A stretch of 58,523 nt of DNA from an uncultured Pseudomonadota bacterium (GCA_903921785.1 CAIXRH010000072.1:1-58523), one strand, 5' to 3'; counted from the first letter of the stretch, positions 1 to 9,219 are shown. Made by a program: numbers and translations. The notes: generated by a model from the sequence alone, not told the origin.

Positions 1-191
1 GGCCGGGACCGTTCGCGGCGGGCCTCCGGCCCGCCGGCGCCGCCGAGCGGTCCTCCGCTGCGCCGACGCCGGTCTGGCGCCCCCTGTGTCCTTGTCCCTG
101 TTTGCACCGTCGAACCGGCCCGTTTGGCCGCGACGGGGCCTGGCTGGTCGGGGCTCCCGCGCTCTCGGGTCTGCGATTCCCTGTGGGCGAG
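1..191. other. intergenic edge, no gene seen
   Basis: This stretch lies downstream of the first minus-strand gene and reaches the window edge. I see no convincing coding frame. It is extremely GC-rich, and positions 60-78 match the inner half of a dispersed intergenic repeat found four more times in the window. Confidence 0.6.
60..78 (-). repeat. dispersed repeat family 1, truncated copy
   Basis: Nineteen bases are identical, in reverse complement, to the core of the copy at 5207-5264 (GCCAGACCGGCGTCGGCGC). Similarity stops on both sides, so this is a fragment at best; chance is not excluded in such GC-rich DNA. Confidence 0.4.
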
Positions 192-2441
192 CTACTGCAG
201 CGCCTCGGCGGGCACCGGCCGCCCGAACAGGTAGCCCTGGAGCACGTCGCAGCCGGCGGCGACCAGGAAGGCCCGTTGGGCCTCCAGCTCCACGCCCTCG
301 GCCACGACGGTGAGCCCGAGGCCGTGGCCCAGCTCCACGATGGTGTGCACGATGACCCCGTGCTGGGGTTGGGTGAGCAGGTCGCGGATGAAGGCCTGGT
401 CGATCTTGAGCTCGTCCAACGGTAGCCGCTCCAGGCGGGAGAGCGAAGAGAGCCCGGTTCCGAAGTCGTCGAGCGCACACTGCACGCCGAGTGCGCGCAG
501 CGCGGCCATGTGGGAGACGGTCAACGCGACGTCTTGTTGGGTCATGCTCTCGGTGAGCTCTACCTGGAGGAGCCGCGGGTCCACCCCGTGGCGGGCGAGC
601 GTGGCCGTCACCTGCTCGGCGAACCCCGCTTCCTTGAACTGCAGGGCGCTCACGTTCACCGCGATCGACCACCGCGCACGCACGGGGTGGTCGGCCCACG
701 CGGCGAGCTGCTTGCACGCCGTGTCGAGGACCCAGGCGCCGAGCGGGAGGATCAACCCACACTCTTCGGCCAGCGGGATGAAGACCGCCGGGCCGATGGC
801 CCCGCGCTTCGGGTGGGTCCACCGGGCGAGCGCCTCCACCCCCCTGATGCGCCCATCGAGGGTCACCTGCACCTGGTAGTGGAGCGCGAGCTGCCCGCTC
901 CGCAGCCCTTCGGCGAGGTCGGCCTCCAGCTCATCCCGGGCGGCGGCGGCGGCCTGCATCGCCGGGTCGAAGAAGCGGAGGGTGTCGCGGCCGGCGGCCT
1001 TCGCCTGGTACATGGCGGCGTCGGCGCGGCGGAGGAGCTCCGTGGCGTCCGCCTCGTGGCCGTCGAAGAGCACGATGCCGAGGCTGGCGGTGGAGTCCCA
1101 GCGGTGCCCGAGCAGCACATAGGGCTCGCGGAGGAGCGCCCGGATGCGCTCCGCAGCGCCCGCGGCCTGGATGGCGGCGGCGGACCCTTCGGACGCGAGC
1201 TCGCTCACCAGCACCACGAACTCGTCGCCGCCGAACCGGGCCACGGTGTCCACCTCGCGCATGCCCTCGGTGAGGCGGCTCGCCACCTGCCGGAGGAGCT
1301 CGTCCCCCATCCCGTGGCCGCGGGAGTCGTTGAGGCGCTTGAAGTGGTCGAGGTCGAAGAAGATGAGCGCGCCGTTGTGCCCACTTCGGGCGACCTCGGC
1401 GAGGCTGTGCTGAAGTCGGTCCATCATCAGCCGTCGGTTGGGGAGCCCGGTCAAGGTGTCCTTGAACGCGAGCCGCTCCACCTCCGCCTCGTGCGCCTGC
1501 CGCTCGCTGAGGTCGTGCACGATGGCCAGGTGCACCGGGTGTCCGGCGCGGGGGACCGTCGTGAGCACCAGGCTCAGCGGGAGCACCGTGCCGCTCTTGT
1601 GTCGTCCGTGGACCTCGGACCACACGCGGGGCCCCACCCACCCGCCGTTCTGCACGTTCCGCTTGACTTGCTCGTGGTGGCGAGCCCGCTCGGGCTCGGG
1701 GATGAGCCGGGACACGTCCAGTCCCATCGCTTCGGCCGCGGTGTACCCGAAGATCGCCTGCGCGGCCCGGTTGAAGGAGAGGACTCGCCCGCCCGGCTCG
1801 GCGCAGACCACCCCCTCGGCGAGCGCCTCCACGACCGCCGCGTCGAAGGTCGCGGCTTCCCGGAGCGCCGCTTCGTCCGCCTGGCGCTGTATGCGGGCGG
1901 TGACGGTCGCGGTGACGTCGATCAACGCGAGCCGGTACGCGTGGCTGTCGAGCGCGTCGTGGGGCGGCCCGGCCTCCAGCCTCACCCACAGCGGAGCCTG
2001 TCGACCGGTGTGGAGGCGCACCTCCCGGTCCCGCGCGCCGCCGGGACGCCGGATGGCGCGACGGTAGAGGTGCAGCACGTCCTGGTCGGCACGGTCGACG
2101 AAGGCCGAGAGGCGCTTGCCGACGAGCGCCGCCGCCTGTACGCCGAGCCACCCGGCGAGGGTGCGGTTCGCCTCCAGCAGCACCCCGTCGTCGTCCATGG
2201 TGCAGTACCCGACCGGCGCTTCGTCGTAGAGCGCCACCAGTCGACGTTGGGCGTGCTCGAGCTCGGCCTGGATCCTGCGGAGCTCGTCGTTCTGCAGCTC
2301 CAGCTCGATCTGGTGCACGCGCAGCTCATGGAGCGTACGCTCCATGGACGGGAGGTCCACCACGCCCGCCGCGGGGCGGAGCCGCGCTTCGGCCCGCTCC
2401 CGAAGGACGGTCGCGGAGGAAGGATCAGGAAGATTCGGCAT
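192..2441 (-). CDS. PAS-PAS-GGDEF-EAL cyclic-di-GMP enzyme
   Basis: A cytoplasmic signalling protein of 749 residues that probably both makes and degrades cyclic-di-GMP. An N-terminal coiled coil (about 33-72) is followed by two PAS domains (about 70-180 and 200-310). The GGDEF domain has an intact GGDEF motif at 404-408 and an upstream RxxD inhibitory site at 395-398. The EAL domain shows EALAR at 536-540, ELTES, DDFGTG, KID and an AEGVE motif, so both catalytic centres look competent. No membrane segment is seen, so the PAS domains would sense a cytoplasmic or redox cue. Its start overlaps the last 17 bases of the CheB-CheR gene upstream, which implies co-translation and a shared pathway. 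The net direction of catalysis cannot be judged from sequence. Confidence 0.93.
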   Translation of the reverse strand: MPNLPDPSSATVLRERAEARLRPAAGVVDLPSMERTLHELRVHQIELELQNDELRRIQAELEHAQRRLVALYDEAPVGYCTMDDDGVLLEANRTLAGWLGVQAAALVGKRLSAFVDRADQDVLHLYRRAIRRPGGARDREVRLHTGRQAPLWVRLEAGPPHDALDSHAYRLALIDVTATVTARIQRQADEAALREAATFDAAVVEALAEGVVCAEPGGRVLSFNRAAQAIFGYTAAEAMGLDVSRLIPEPERARHHEQVKRNVQNGGWVGPRVWSEVHGRHKSGTVLPLSLVLTTVPRAGHPVHLAIVHDLSERQAHEAEVERLAFKDTLTGLPNRRLMMDRLQHSLAEVARSGHNGALIFFDLDHFKRLNDSRGHGMGDELLRQVASRLTEGMREVDTVARFGGDEFVVLVSELASEGSAAAIQAAGAAERIRALLREPYVLLGHRWDSTASLGIVLFDGHEADATELLRRADAAMYQAKAAGRDTLRFFDPAMQAAAAARDELEADLAEGLRSGQLALHYQVQVTLDGRIRGVEALARWTHPKRGAIGPAVFIPLAEECGLILPLGAWVLDTACKQLAAWADHPVRARWSIAVNVSALQFKEAGFAEQVTATLARHGVDPRLLQVELTESMTQQDVALTVSHMAALRALGVQCALDDFGTGLSSLSRLERLPLDELKIDQAFIRDLLTQPQHGVIVHTIVELGHGLGLTVVAEGVELEAQRAFLVAAGCDVLQGYLFGRPVPAEALQ

Positions 2442-5085
2442 CGTCTGCTCCCCCGGCGGCGCGCCGGAGCCGGTCGTGGGCGTCCTTCAGCGCGGCTCGG
2501 GCCTCGACGACCTGGGTGGTCTCCGCGAAGGTGATCACCACGCCTTCCACCACGTTCTGCAGCGTCCGGTACGGGAGCATGCGCATCGTGAACCAGCGCC
2601 CGCCCACGGTGTGCACCTCCGCCTCCCGGGGGGCCAGGCTGTCCAGCACCGACCGGGCCTCCCCGACGAGGTCGGGCGGGTCCACGAGGTTGGTCACGAG
2701 GTGGGCCAGCGGGCGACCCACGTCCCCAGGGATGAGGTTCACCAGGGCCTCGGCGCCCGGGGTGTACCGGAGGATGCACAGCGCCTCGTCCACGAACAGC
2801 GTGGCGATCCCGGTGCCCGCCAGCAGGTTGTTCATGTCGCCGTTGAGCCGGGAGAGGTCCGCCACCTTGGTGAGGAGCTCGGCGTTCACCGTCGAGAGCT
2901 CCTCGTTCACCGACTGCAGCTCTTCCTTGGACGTCTCCAGCTCTTCGTTGGTGGACTGGAGCTCCTCGTTCACCGACTGCATCGCGGCGGTGGCGGCGGT
3001 GAGCTCCGCGTGGGCGCTGAGCAGGTCCTCCGTCGCGGCCGCGAGGCTGGCGTCCCGGCGCCCCAATTCGGCCTCCAACGCGAGCACCCGGGCCTCGGTG
3101 CGGAGGGCGGGGCCCGTGGGCACCCCGGCTCGTTCGGCGCGACCCGGCCGGATCACCACCAGGAAAAGCGCGGGCTCTCCCCCGCTCCCCGCGACGATCG
3201 ACACCCCGAGGGATGCCGGCCGGCGGTCCGGGCCCGCGTCCACGTCCTCCCGTCGCACCGGTTGAAACGTGGTCACCGCTTCCCGCAGCATGCTGGTGAG
3301 CACCGCCCGGAGTCCGCCCGTCACCATCCGCAGCACGTTGGGTGGGCGCGTCTCGCCGCTCGGCGGTTCGAGCCACGGCGAGGCGCGGCCATGGAGGTAG
3401 AGCAGCTCGCCCTGCGCGTCGACGAGGGCCCCCACGCCGGGCCACTGCGCGAGGACCGCCTGCTCCGCGAGCTCCCGCACCCCCCGAACCGCCGGGCTCG
3501 GTCCCGGGGGGCTGGGGACCCGGGGCGGGAGCGGAGGCGGAGGGCCGGGCAGCCGGGGGCCAGGGGAGGGCTGGGGTTCCCGACGGTAGAGGTGGTTCCC
3601 GGCGGTGGCCGTGAACAAAACCCCGGGCTCTCCCCCGACCGCCTCGGACGTGCCGAGGAGGAGGAAGCCGCCGGGGTTCAGGGCGTAGTGGAAGATGGGG
3701 ATGAGGCGCCCCTGGGCTTCCCGGTCGAGGTAGATGAACAGGTTGCGACAGCTCAAAAGGTCCAGCCGCGAGAACGGCGGATCGCGCAGGACGCTGTGCT
3801 CCGAGAAGATCACCCGGTCCCGGATACGCTTCTGGATGCGATGCCGGCCGTCCGCCTCCGGCACGAAGAACCGCGAGAGCCGCTCCGGGGACACGGTGTC
3901 GGCGATCGACGCCGGGTATCGCCCGGCCCGCGCCACTGCGACCGCCTCGGGGTCGATGTCCGTGGCGAAGACCGTGAGCGGGTGGCTCAGCTGATGCGAC
4001 TCCAGGTACTCGGTGACGAGCATGACCAGGGAGTAGGCCTCTTCTCCGGTGGAGCACCCAGCACACCATAGGCGAAGCGCCGCTCCCTCCGCCTTCTCGG
4101 CGAGCAGCGTCGGCAGCGCCACCTCGGTGAGCGCGCGGAAGGCCTCGGGGTCCCGGAAGAAGGCGGTGACGCCGATGAGCAGGTCCGCGAAGAGCGCGCT
4201 GACCTCCGCCGGGGAACGCCTCAGGGTCTCCAGGTAGGCGGTGAGGCTGGGTACCTGCAAAAGCGCCATCCGTCGCTCGATGCGCCGCTGGATCGTGCCC
4301 GGCTTGTATCCGGAGAAGTCGTGTCCGGAGCGGGCGTGGAGACAGCGCAAGACCTCCGCGCGCACGGCGTCCTCGTCGACGGGGACGTCGGCCGGGGCGG
4401 GCTCGGGCTTGGCGGCCGGGGCGAGGAGGGGCGGCGCGGTGGGGGCGCCGGGCGCCCGTCCGGCCTCGGCGAGCAGGCGCGCGGCGAGCGCGTCGGGGGC
4501 GAGCACCGCGTCGACCACGCCGCTGGCGATGGCGCTGTCGGGCATCCCGGGGAACTCCGCCGTGCCCGGCTCCTGCACCAGGACCAGTCCGCCAGCGTCA
4601 TGGACGGCCTTTGCCCCCTCCGTTCCGTCGGTGCCGGTGCCGGAGAGCACCACGCAGATGGCGCCCTCGCGCCGATCGGCGGCGAGGGAGGTGAACAGCG
4701 TGTCGATGGGATGGCGGAGCCCTCGGGCGGCCACCGGCTCGACGACCCGCAGCCGACCTCGGTCGAGCGTCATCTCGCGGTCGGCGGGGAGCACGTAGAC
4801 GTGGTTTGCGGCCGGCGTCGCCCCATCCTCAGCCGGAAGGACGGTAGCATGGGTCTTTCGGCCGAGAAGCTGGCTGAGCAGGCTCTGGTGGTCGGGTGCG
4901 AGGTGCTGCACGACCAGCAGCGCGGGCGCGGCGCCGCCGGCGCCGTCTACCGCGGCGAGGAGCGTCTCGAGCGCCTTGAGGCCGCCGGCGGAGGCGCCGA
5001 TGCCCACGATCGCGAGGGGGGCCCGAGCGGGGAGGAGCGCGGCGTCCTGCTCCGCCCCCGGGTTCGGCGGGCGGGTGTTGGCCAT
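2425..5085 (-). CDS. CheB-CheR-PAS chemoreceptor methylation fusion
   Basis: This 886-residue protein joins a CheB methylesterase domain without a receiver (Ser32 in GASAGG, His61, Asp153 in GTGTDG), a CheR methyltransferase domain (about 220-480, with a CAGCSTGEEAYS SAM-binding region), a Pro-rich linker, a long coiled coil with repeated ELQS/NEEL units and a C-terminal PAS domain. Such fusions modify glutamates of chemoreceptor-like proteins or act as scaffolds for histidine kinases in alternative chemosensory pathways. The next gene in the same operon is a GGDEF-EAL protein rather than a kinase. The ATG start is preceded by TACAAC only five bases upstream, suggesting a very short or absent leader. 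No receptor or CheA gene is in the window. Confidence 0.93.
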   Translation of the reverse strand: MANTRPPNPGAEQDAALLPARAPLAIVGIGASAGGLKALETLLAAVDGAGGAAPALLVVQHLAPDHQSLLSQLLGRKTHATVLPAEDGATPAANHVYVLPADREMTLDRGRLRVVEPVAARGLRHPIDTLFTSLAADRREGAICVVLSGTGTDGTEGAKAVHDAGGLVLVQEPGTAEFPGMPDSAIASGVVDAVLAPDALAARLLAEAGRAPGAPTAPPLLAPAAKPEPAPADVPVDEDAVRAEVLRCLHARSGHDFSGYKPGTIQRRIERRMALLQVPSLTAYLETLRRSPAEVSALFADLLIGVTAFFRDPEAFRALTEVALPTLLAEKAEGAALRLWCAGCSTGEEAYSLVMLVTEYLESHQLSHPLTVFATDIDPEAVAVARAGRYPASIADTVSPERLSRFFVPEADGRHRIQKRIRDRVIFSEHSVLRDPPFSRLDLLSCRNLFIYLDREAQGRLIPIFHYALNPGGFLLLGTSEAVGGEPGVLFTATAGNHLYRREPQPSPGPRLPGPPPPLPPRVPSPPGPSPAVRGVRELAEQAVLAQWPGVGALVDAQGELLYLHGRASPWLEPPSGETRPPNVLRMVTGGLRAVLTSMLREAVTTFQPVRREDVDAGPDRRPASLGVSIVAGSGGEPALFLVVIRPGRAERAGVPTGPALRTEARVLALEAELGRRDASLAAATEDLLSAHAELTAATAAMQSVNEELQSTNEELETSKEELQSVNEELSTVNAELLTKVADLSRLNGDMNNLLAGTGIATLFVDEALCILRYTPGAEALVNLIPGDVGRPLAHLVTNLVDPPDLVGEARSVLDSLAPREAEVHTVGGRWFTMRMLPYRTLQNVVEGVVITFAETTQVVEARAALKDAHDRLRRAAGGADDAESS

Positions 5086-5090
5086 GGGGG

Positions 5091-5096
5091 GTTGTA
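5091..5096 (-). promoter_or_regulatory. candidate -10 hexamer next to start
   Basis: TACAAC on the minus strand ends five bases before the ATG of the CheB-CheR gene. It is one of several TAnnn-type hexamers placed so close to start codons that transcripts would be leaderless. Confidence 0.3.
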
Positions 5097-5206
5097 TTCC
5101 GGCTCACGGTCCGCGCTCGGACAATCCTCCGCTTTGGTATGGCGGGGGAGCGGGGGAGGGTACGGTCCTTCCCGGAGGCGGTGCCGCGCGTCGAGGGGGA
5201 AGATCA

Positions 5207-5264
5207 GGGTTCCCCCTCCCGTCTTGGCAGCACCGTCGCGAGCCAGACCGGCGTCGGCGCGCGG
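5207..5264 (+). repeat. dispersed repeat family 1, copy A
   Basis: It shares GGTTCCCCCTCCC at one end and GTCGCGAGCCA, GCGTCGGCGCGCGG at the other with the reverse complement of the copy at 54126-54185; the middle is more variable. Related copies lie at 24378-24436 and 58151-58210. Confidence 0.7.
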
Positions 5265-5324
5265 GGAACGGGGCGGTGTCCGGGTGGCACGCAGCGTCCC
5301 CCCGGCGGCCCACCCCGCCCGCCC

Positions 5325-5414
5325 CGCCATTCTCGCCGACTGCGGCTCCTCGACCGCCGACGCGTCCGGGGGGCAAGCCGGTGGGGCGTCGCGGCCCCTT
5401 CGCACCGTTGTTCG
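5325..5414 (+). repeat. dispersed repeat family 2, copy 1
   Basis: It shares CGCCATTCTCGCC, then GCGGCTCCTCGACCGCC, ACGC and CCGGG with 36325-36413 in the same order and nearly the same spacing. Both copies end close to CGTTGT. Confidence 0.65.
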
Positions 5415-5431
5415 GCCCGTCGGCTGGCCCC

Positions 5432-7375
5432 TCAGCGCTTCGGCTCGATCCACCCGTCCGGGCCGAAGTTCGTGGGCCCCTTCCGGTCCTGGAGCACCTC
5501 GGCCACGCGAAGCACCGCCTTGTACGAGCCGAACGGCGGGTAGACGTAGGTTCCAGCCATGCGCGGGTGGTTCATCACCTCGCGGAGCGCCTCCTGGGCG
5601 CACTGGATGCCCACCTCCCGCTGCGCGTCGCGATCGCCGGCGTTTCGGAGCCGGGCGAGGATCGCCGCCGGCACCTGCATGCCGGGCACCTCGTTGTGGA
5701 GGAACTCGGCGTTCTTCAGCGAGACCAGGGGCATGATGCCCACGAGGAACGGCACCTTCTTGAACTTGTCCGTGCGATCGAGGAAGCGGAGGAGCACCTC
5801 GGCGTCGAAGACCGGCTGGGAGAAGAAGAATTCGGCGCCGGCCTCGACCTTGCGGCCGAAGCGCTCCACTTCGAGGTCGAGGTCGATGTGGGCGGGGTTG
5901 CAGCCGGCGCCGACGAAGAGCGCGGTCTGCCCGCCGACGGGCTGCCCGGAGAAGTCGAGCCCCCGGTTGAGCATCTGGATGAAGTTGATGAGCCCGATGC
6001 TGTCGATGTCGAAGACGGCGGTCGCGTCGGGGTAGGTGCCCATCTTGGGCGGATCGCCGGTGACGGCGAGGATGTTGCGGAGGCCGAGCGCGTTGGCGCC
6101 CAGCAGGTCCATCTGCATGCCGAGCAGGTTGCGGTCCCGGCAGCAGTAGTGGACGACCGACTCCATGCCCGGGTCGTCGGCGCCGTGCGCGCCGCGGGTG
6201 TGGGCGCGGACGAGCTGGGCGAGGGCGCTCGGGCCCATGCGGGCGACGGCGCGGGGACCATCGGCGATGTTCACCACGTCTACCCCGGCTTCCCGGAGCA
6301 TCGCGGCGCCTTCCACGGCCTTCTGCGCGTCCACCCCGCGGGGCGGATCGAGCTCCACCGAGACGCAGAACTTGCCGCCGTAGAGCCGCTTTGCGAACTC
6401 GCTTCGGGCGACGATCGGCGCGGGCTCCGGGAGCTGCACCTTCTTCTCGGCCCCGGGCTCCTCCACGTGGATCACCCGGCGCTCGGCGGCGACCGAGCGC
6501 ACGAACGCCCGGATCTGCTTGATCATCTCGGGGGTGGTGCCGCAGCAGCCGCCCACGATGCCTGCGCCGAGCTGCACGAAGCGCCGCGCGTGCTCCGCCA
6601 TGTACTCCGGCGCCGCGAGGTACAGCGTGCGCCCTTCGACCACCTGCGGGAGCCCGGCGTTGGGCATCGCCACCAGCTTCAGGTCGGTGACCTCGCGCAT
6701 CCGCTCCAAGACGTGCTGCACGCCGCGCGGGCCGTTGCTGCAGTTGGTGCCGAACGCATCCACCCCCCAGCCGGCCACGGTGCGGGCGGCCTGCTCGGGC
6801 GTGTCGCCCTCGATCTGCATCTGGTCGGGGCCGATGAACGGGAAGCTCATGCAGGCCACGATGGGATGATCCCGCTTCACCGAGCGGATCGCCCGCACTG
6901 CCTGCCAGAGCTCGGCGAGGTGGGTGAAGGTCTCCAGCACGATGAGGTCGGCGCCCGCGTCGATCAGCACTTCGGCCTGCTCGCGGAAGGCCTGGTAGGC
7001 CTCGCCGGGCGCGACCTTCCCGACGGGCGCGAGGAGCGCTCCGGTGGGGCCCATGCTCCCGGCGACCCACGCCTTGTCCTTCGCGGCGGCGCGGGCGAGC
7101 TTCACGCCGCTGGCGTTGATGTCCCGCGCGCGGGACTCCAGGCCGTAGGCCCCGAGCCGCACCCGGTTCGCGCCGAAGGTGTTGGTGGTGATGACGTCGG
7201 CCCCGGCGCGCACGTAGGCGCCGTGGATTTCGCCCACGGTGTCGCCCTGCGAGAGGTTGAGCTCGTCGTAGCAGCGGTTGATGAACACGCCACGGGCGTA
7301 GATCTCGGTGCCCATGGCACCGTCGAACAACAGCACCCGCTGGGCGAGGGCATCGCGGAAGGAGAGGTCGGGCAC
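5432..7375 (-). CDS. bifunctional homocysteine S-methyltransferase / 5,10-methylenetetrahydrofolate reductase
   Basis: The 647-residue product combines an N-terminal homocysteine S-methyltransferase barrel with a C-terminal MetF-like reductase, as in Bacillus YitJ. The zinc cysteines of the methyltransferase are visible: one in GTNCSNGP near residue 210 and two in GGCCGT near residue 275. The second half starts around KFCVSVELDPPRG and keeps the MTHFR barrel motifs (VTGDPPK, a PVFDAE block and GIMPL). It should link the one-carbon folate pool to methionine synthesis. The start is a GTG with CGGAG about seven bases upstream. The gene stands alone, with an unrelated PP2C gene upstream on the same strand. 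Confidence 0.9.
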   Translation of the reverse strand: MPDLSFRDALAQRVLLFDGAMGTEIYARGVFINRCYDELNLSQGDTVGEIHGAYVRAGADVITTNTFGANRVRLGAYGLESRARDINASGVKLARAAAKDKAWVAGSMGPTGALLAPVGKVAPGEAYQAFREQAEVLIDAGADLIVLETFTHLAELWQAVRAIRSVKRDHPIVACMSFPFIGPDQMQIEGDTPEQAARTVAGWGVDAFGTNCSNGPRGVQHVLERMREVTDLKLVAMPNAGLPQVVEGRTLYLAAPEYMAEHARRFVQLGAGIVGGCCGTTPEMIKQIRAFVRSVAAERRVIHVEEPGAEKKVQLPEPAPIVARSEFAKRLYGGKFCVSVELDPPRGVDAQKAVEGAAMLREAGVDVVNIADGPRAVARMGPSALAQLVRAHTRGAHGADDPGMESVVHYCCRDRNLLGMQMDLLGANALGLRNILAVTGDPPKMGTYPDATAVFDIDSIGLINFIQMLNRGLDFSGQPVGGQTALFVGAGCNPAHIDLDLEVERFGRKVEAGAEFFFSQPVFDAEVLLRFLDRTDKFKKVPFLVGIMPLVSLKNAEFLHNEVPGMQVPAAILARLRNAGDRDAQREVGIQCAQEALREVMNHPRMAGTYVYPPFGSYKAVLRVAEVLQDRKGPTNFGPDGWIEPKR

Positions 7376-7394
7376 AGCAGCTCCGACGTTCGGT

Positions 7395-9188
7395 TTATGC
7401 CGAAAGGGTGAGGGTGAGGACGGTGGCGTTGTCGCCGCCGCTACCGTCGTTCGCGGAAAGCACGATCCGCCGGGCGAGGCGCATCGCAGTGGAGGCGTCT
7501 GCGCCCGCGCCGTGCTCGGCGACGAGGTGCTCGACGATGCGGTAGACGCCGGCTTCTTCGGCGGCGGCGTGGTCGCTGATGCCGTCGCTGGCGAGGACGA
7601 GCCACTCGCCGGGGAGCAGGCGCACGCTGGTGGTCATCACGGGGCCGAGGCGGGGCTCGCCGAGCTCATCGAAGTGGCCGAGGTAGCCGACCAGGGCGTA
7701 GCCGCGGTCGTCCCAGGGGAAGGGACCGCCGGCCGCGGCCTGCCGCAGGCGCACGCTGTTGAGGTTCTGGTCCCACAAAAGCGGCGCGACCCCGTGCCGA
7801 CCCACGAGCCACGCGCGGCTGTCGCCCAGGGCGGCCAGCCGCACCACGTCCCCCGCGGTGACGCCCACCACCACCGTGGTGCCCATCGGCACGTGGCGGC
7901 TGAGATCGCCACCGGCGAGGCGGATCGCCGCCTCGGCGACGACGCGGTTGGCACGGTCGAGCGCGGCGAGGAGGAACCGGAAGACCTCCTCCGCGGGGGC
8001 GCCGCGGAGCGCGTCCTGGTGGCCGGTCCACTGCAGCCGGAGGGAGCGGGCGGCGAGGGAGCTCGCGAGGTCGCCCGAGCCGGCGGTGGCGGTGCTGATC
8101 CCGTCGGCGACCATCACCAGGGCGTGCTCGGGGTCGCCGAGGAGGAGGAAGCTGTCCTGGTTGGTCTGCCCGGCGAGGGCCTTCATCGTGCCGATGTGGG
8201 TGTCGAACCCCGCGACGAGCTCGGCCTGTACGCGCCGGGGCAGCGCCTCGCGGCTGGTCCACACCGCGCGGGCGACGGCCAGCGTGTGCGCGAAGGCGAG
8301 CCCATCCCGCGGGCGCAACGCCGGGTCGCGGGCGAGGGCGTAGCGGAGCACCCCGAGCAGCTCGGGCGGCAGGTGGCTGAGCACGGCGGGCGCGAGGTCC
8401 ACCAGCTCGGAGCTGGGGACGGCGTCGGGGAGCAGCACGCCGAGCGCATCTTCAACGAAGCGCCGGGCCGCCCAGCACACATCCTCCGCGAGGGAGCCGC
8501 TCTCCGTGTCGGCTTGCAGCGACCATGTCGAGGTGTGCGTGGCCGCTTCTCGACGGTGGAGCAGGCATTCGCCGCGGGCGTGCAGCGCCGCGAGGGTGTT
8601 CGCGAGGTCCAGCACGCTGGCCCACAACCATCGGGCGTCGGCCGGCGGGCGTTCCGGCGGTGCTACGTCGGGCTCCGGCTCGGCGGGCGGGAGCGGCGAG
8701 GGCAGCTCGGGGGCCGGAAGGGGCTCCGCGAAGTCTCTCTCGGTGACCCCCGGGGCAAGCACGACGTGCGTGTCGTCGAGGAGGAAGCGGTCGTCGATCC
8801 CGGCGAGGGCCGTCACCGCGCCCCACCAGCCGGCGAAGTTGTGCTCGCCGACGAGCTGGAGCATCCACTCTTCGACGTCGGCGAGCGGCTGCGGGCCGCC
8901 GAGGTCCACCAACAAGAGCCCGAGCATCGCCACCGGGTCGTCGGCGGCGAGTTTTCGGGAGGCTTCGGGGTCCGCGAGGTGCCGCGCCAGGAGCCCGCCC
9001 GGCCGACAACGCCGATAGCTCGTGTGCAAGACGTGCCGGGAGACGTGCGTGGGGGACGCGTGACCTTCGCCCGCCCATCGGAGCTGGGCCCCGCGATCGT
9101 CCACCTCGGTGACGGTGGCGAACCCAAACGCAGGATGATGCACCACATCGCCGGGGCGGAGCGGATCGGAGGCGGCGACAGGGTCCAT
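7395..9188 (-). CDS. PP2C-family serine/threonine phosphatase with kinase-like remnant
   Basis: The last 230 residues carry the PP2C metal-site signatures in order: DGIS, MGTTVV, GDSRAW, LASDGISD and GGDNATV, so a Mn/Mg-dependent Ser/Thr phosphatase is likely. The N-terminus (PGDVVHHPAFGFATV) looks like a small SH3/Tudor-type barrel. A middle segment (LAALHARG ... LPPELLGVLRYALARDPALRP) resembles the C-lobe of a Hanks-type kinase without catalytic residues. I chose the ATG at 9188. An in-frame ATG at 9221 exists, but it would share bases with the divergent HD gene start and leave no promoter. The shared control region suggests joint regulation with the HD/radical SAM pair. Confidence 0.82.
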   Translation of the reverse strand: MDPVAASDPLRPGDVVHHPAFGFATVTEVDDRGAQLRWAGEGHASPTHVSRHVLHTSYRRCRPGGLLARHLADPEASRKLAADDPVAMLGLLLVDLGGPQPLADVEEWMLQLVGEHNFAGWWGAVTALAGIDDRFLLDDTHVVLAPGVTERDFAEPLPAPELPSPLPPAEPEPDVAPPERPPADARWLWASVLDLANTLAALHARGECLLHRREAATHTSTWSLQADTESGSLAEDVCWAARRFVEDALGVLLPDAVPSSELVDLAPAVLSHLPPELLGVLRYALARDPALRPRDGLAFAHTLAVARAVWTSREALPRRVQAELVAGFDTHIGTMKALAGQTNQDSFLLLGDPEHALVMVADGISTATAGSGDLASSLAARSLRLQWTGHQDALRGAPAEEVFRFLLAALDRANRVVAEAAIRLAGGDLSRHVPMGTTVVVGVTAGDVVRLAALGDSRAWLVGRHGVAPLLWDQNLNSVRLRQAAAGGPFPWDDRGYALVGYLGHFDELGEPRLGPVMTTSVRLLPGEWLVLASDGISDHAAAEEAGVYRIVEHLVAEHGAGADASTAMRLARRIVLSANDGSGGDNATVLTLTLSA

Positions 9189-9219
9189 CCCCGGGCTATA
9201 TCCCGCGCCCGGAGGTGAC

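Larger units (their letters stand above)
5086..5431. other. intergenic region with two repeat copies
   Basis: A 346-base gap between the CheB-CheR gene and the gene for the methyltransferase/reductase, both on the minus strand. It holds one copy of each dispersed repeat family (5207-5264 and 5325-5414) and no convincing coding frame. No methionine-responsive riboswitch was recognised. Confidence 0.6.

Noticed and set aside
510-2534. Long plus-strand frame opposite the GGDEF-EAL gene
   Set aside because: It has His/Arg/Glu-biased, motif-free sequence and mirrors a clearly recognised gene; such frames arise from the very high GC at codon position three.
5376-5431. S-box or other methionine riboswitch before the methyltransferase/reductase
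   Set aside because: The gap next to its 3' side holds repeats, and the true upstream leader (7376-7394) is only 19 bases long.
4976-7411. 811-residue plus-strand frame opposite the methyltransferase/reductase gene
   Set aside because: No motifs, composition typical of antisense shadows, and it spans an intergenic region with repeats.
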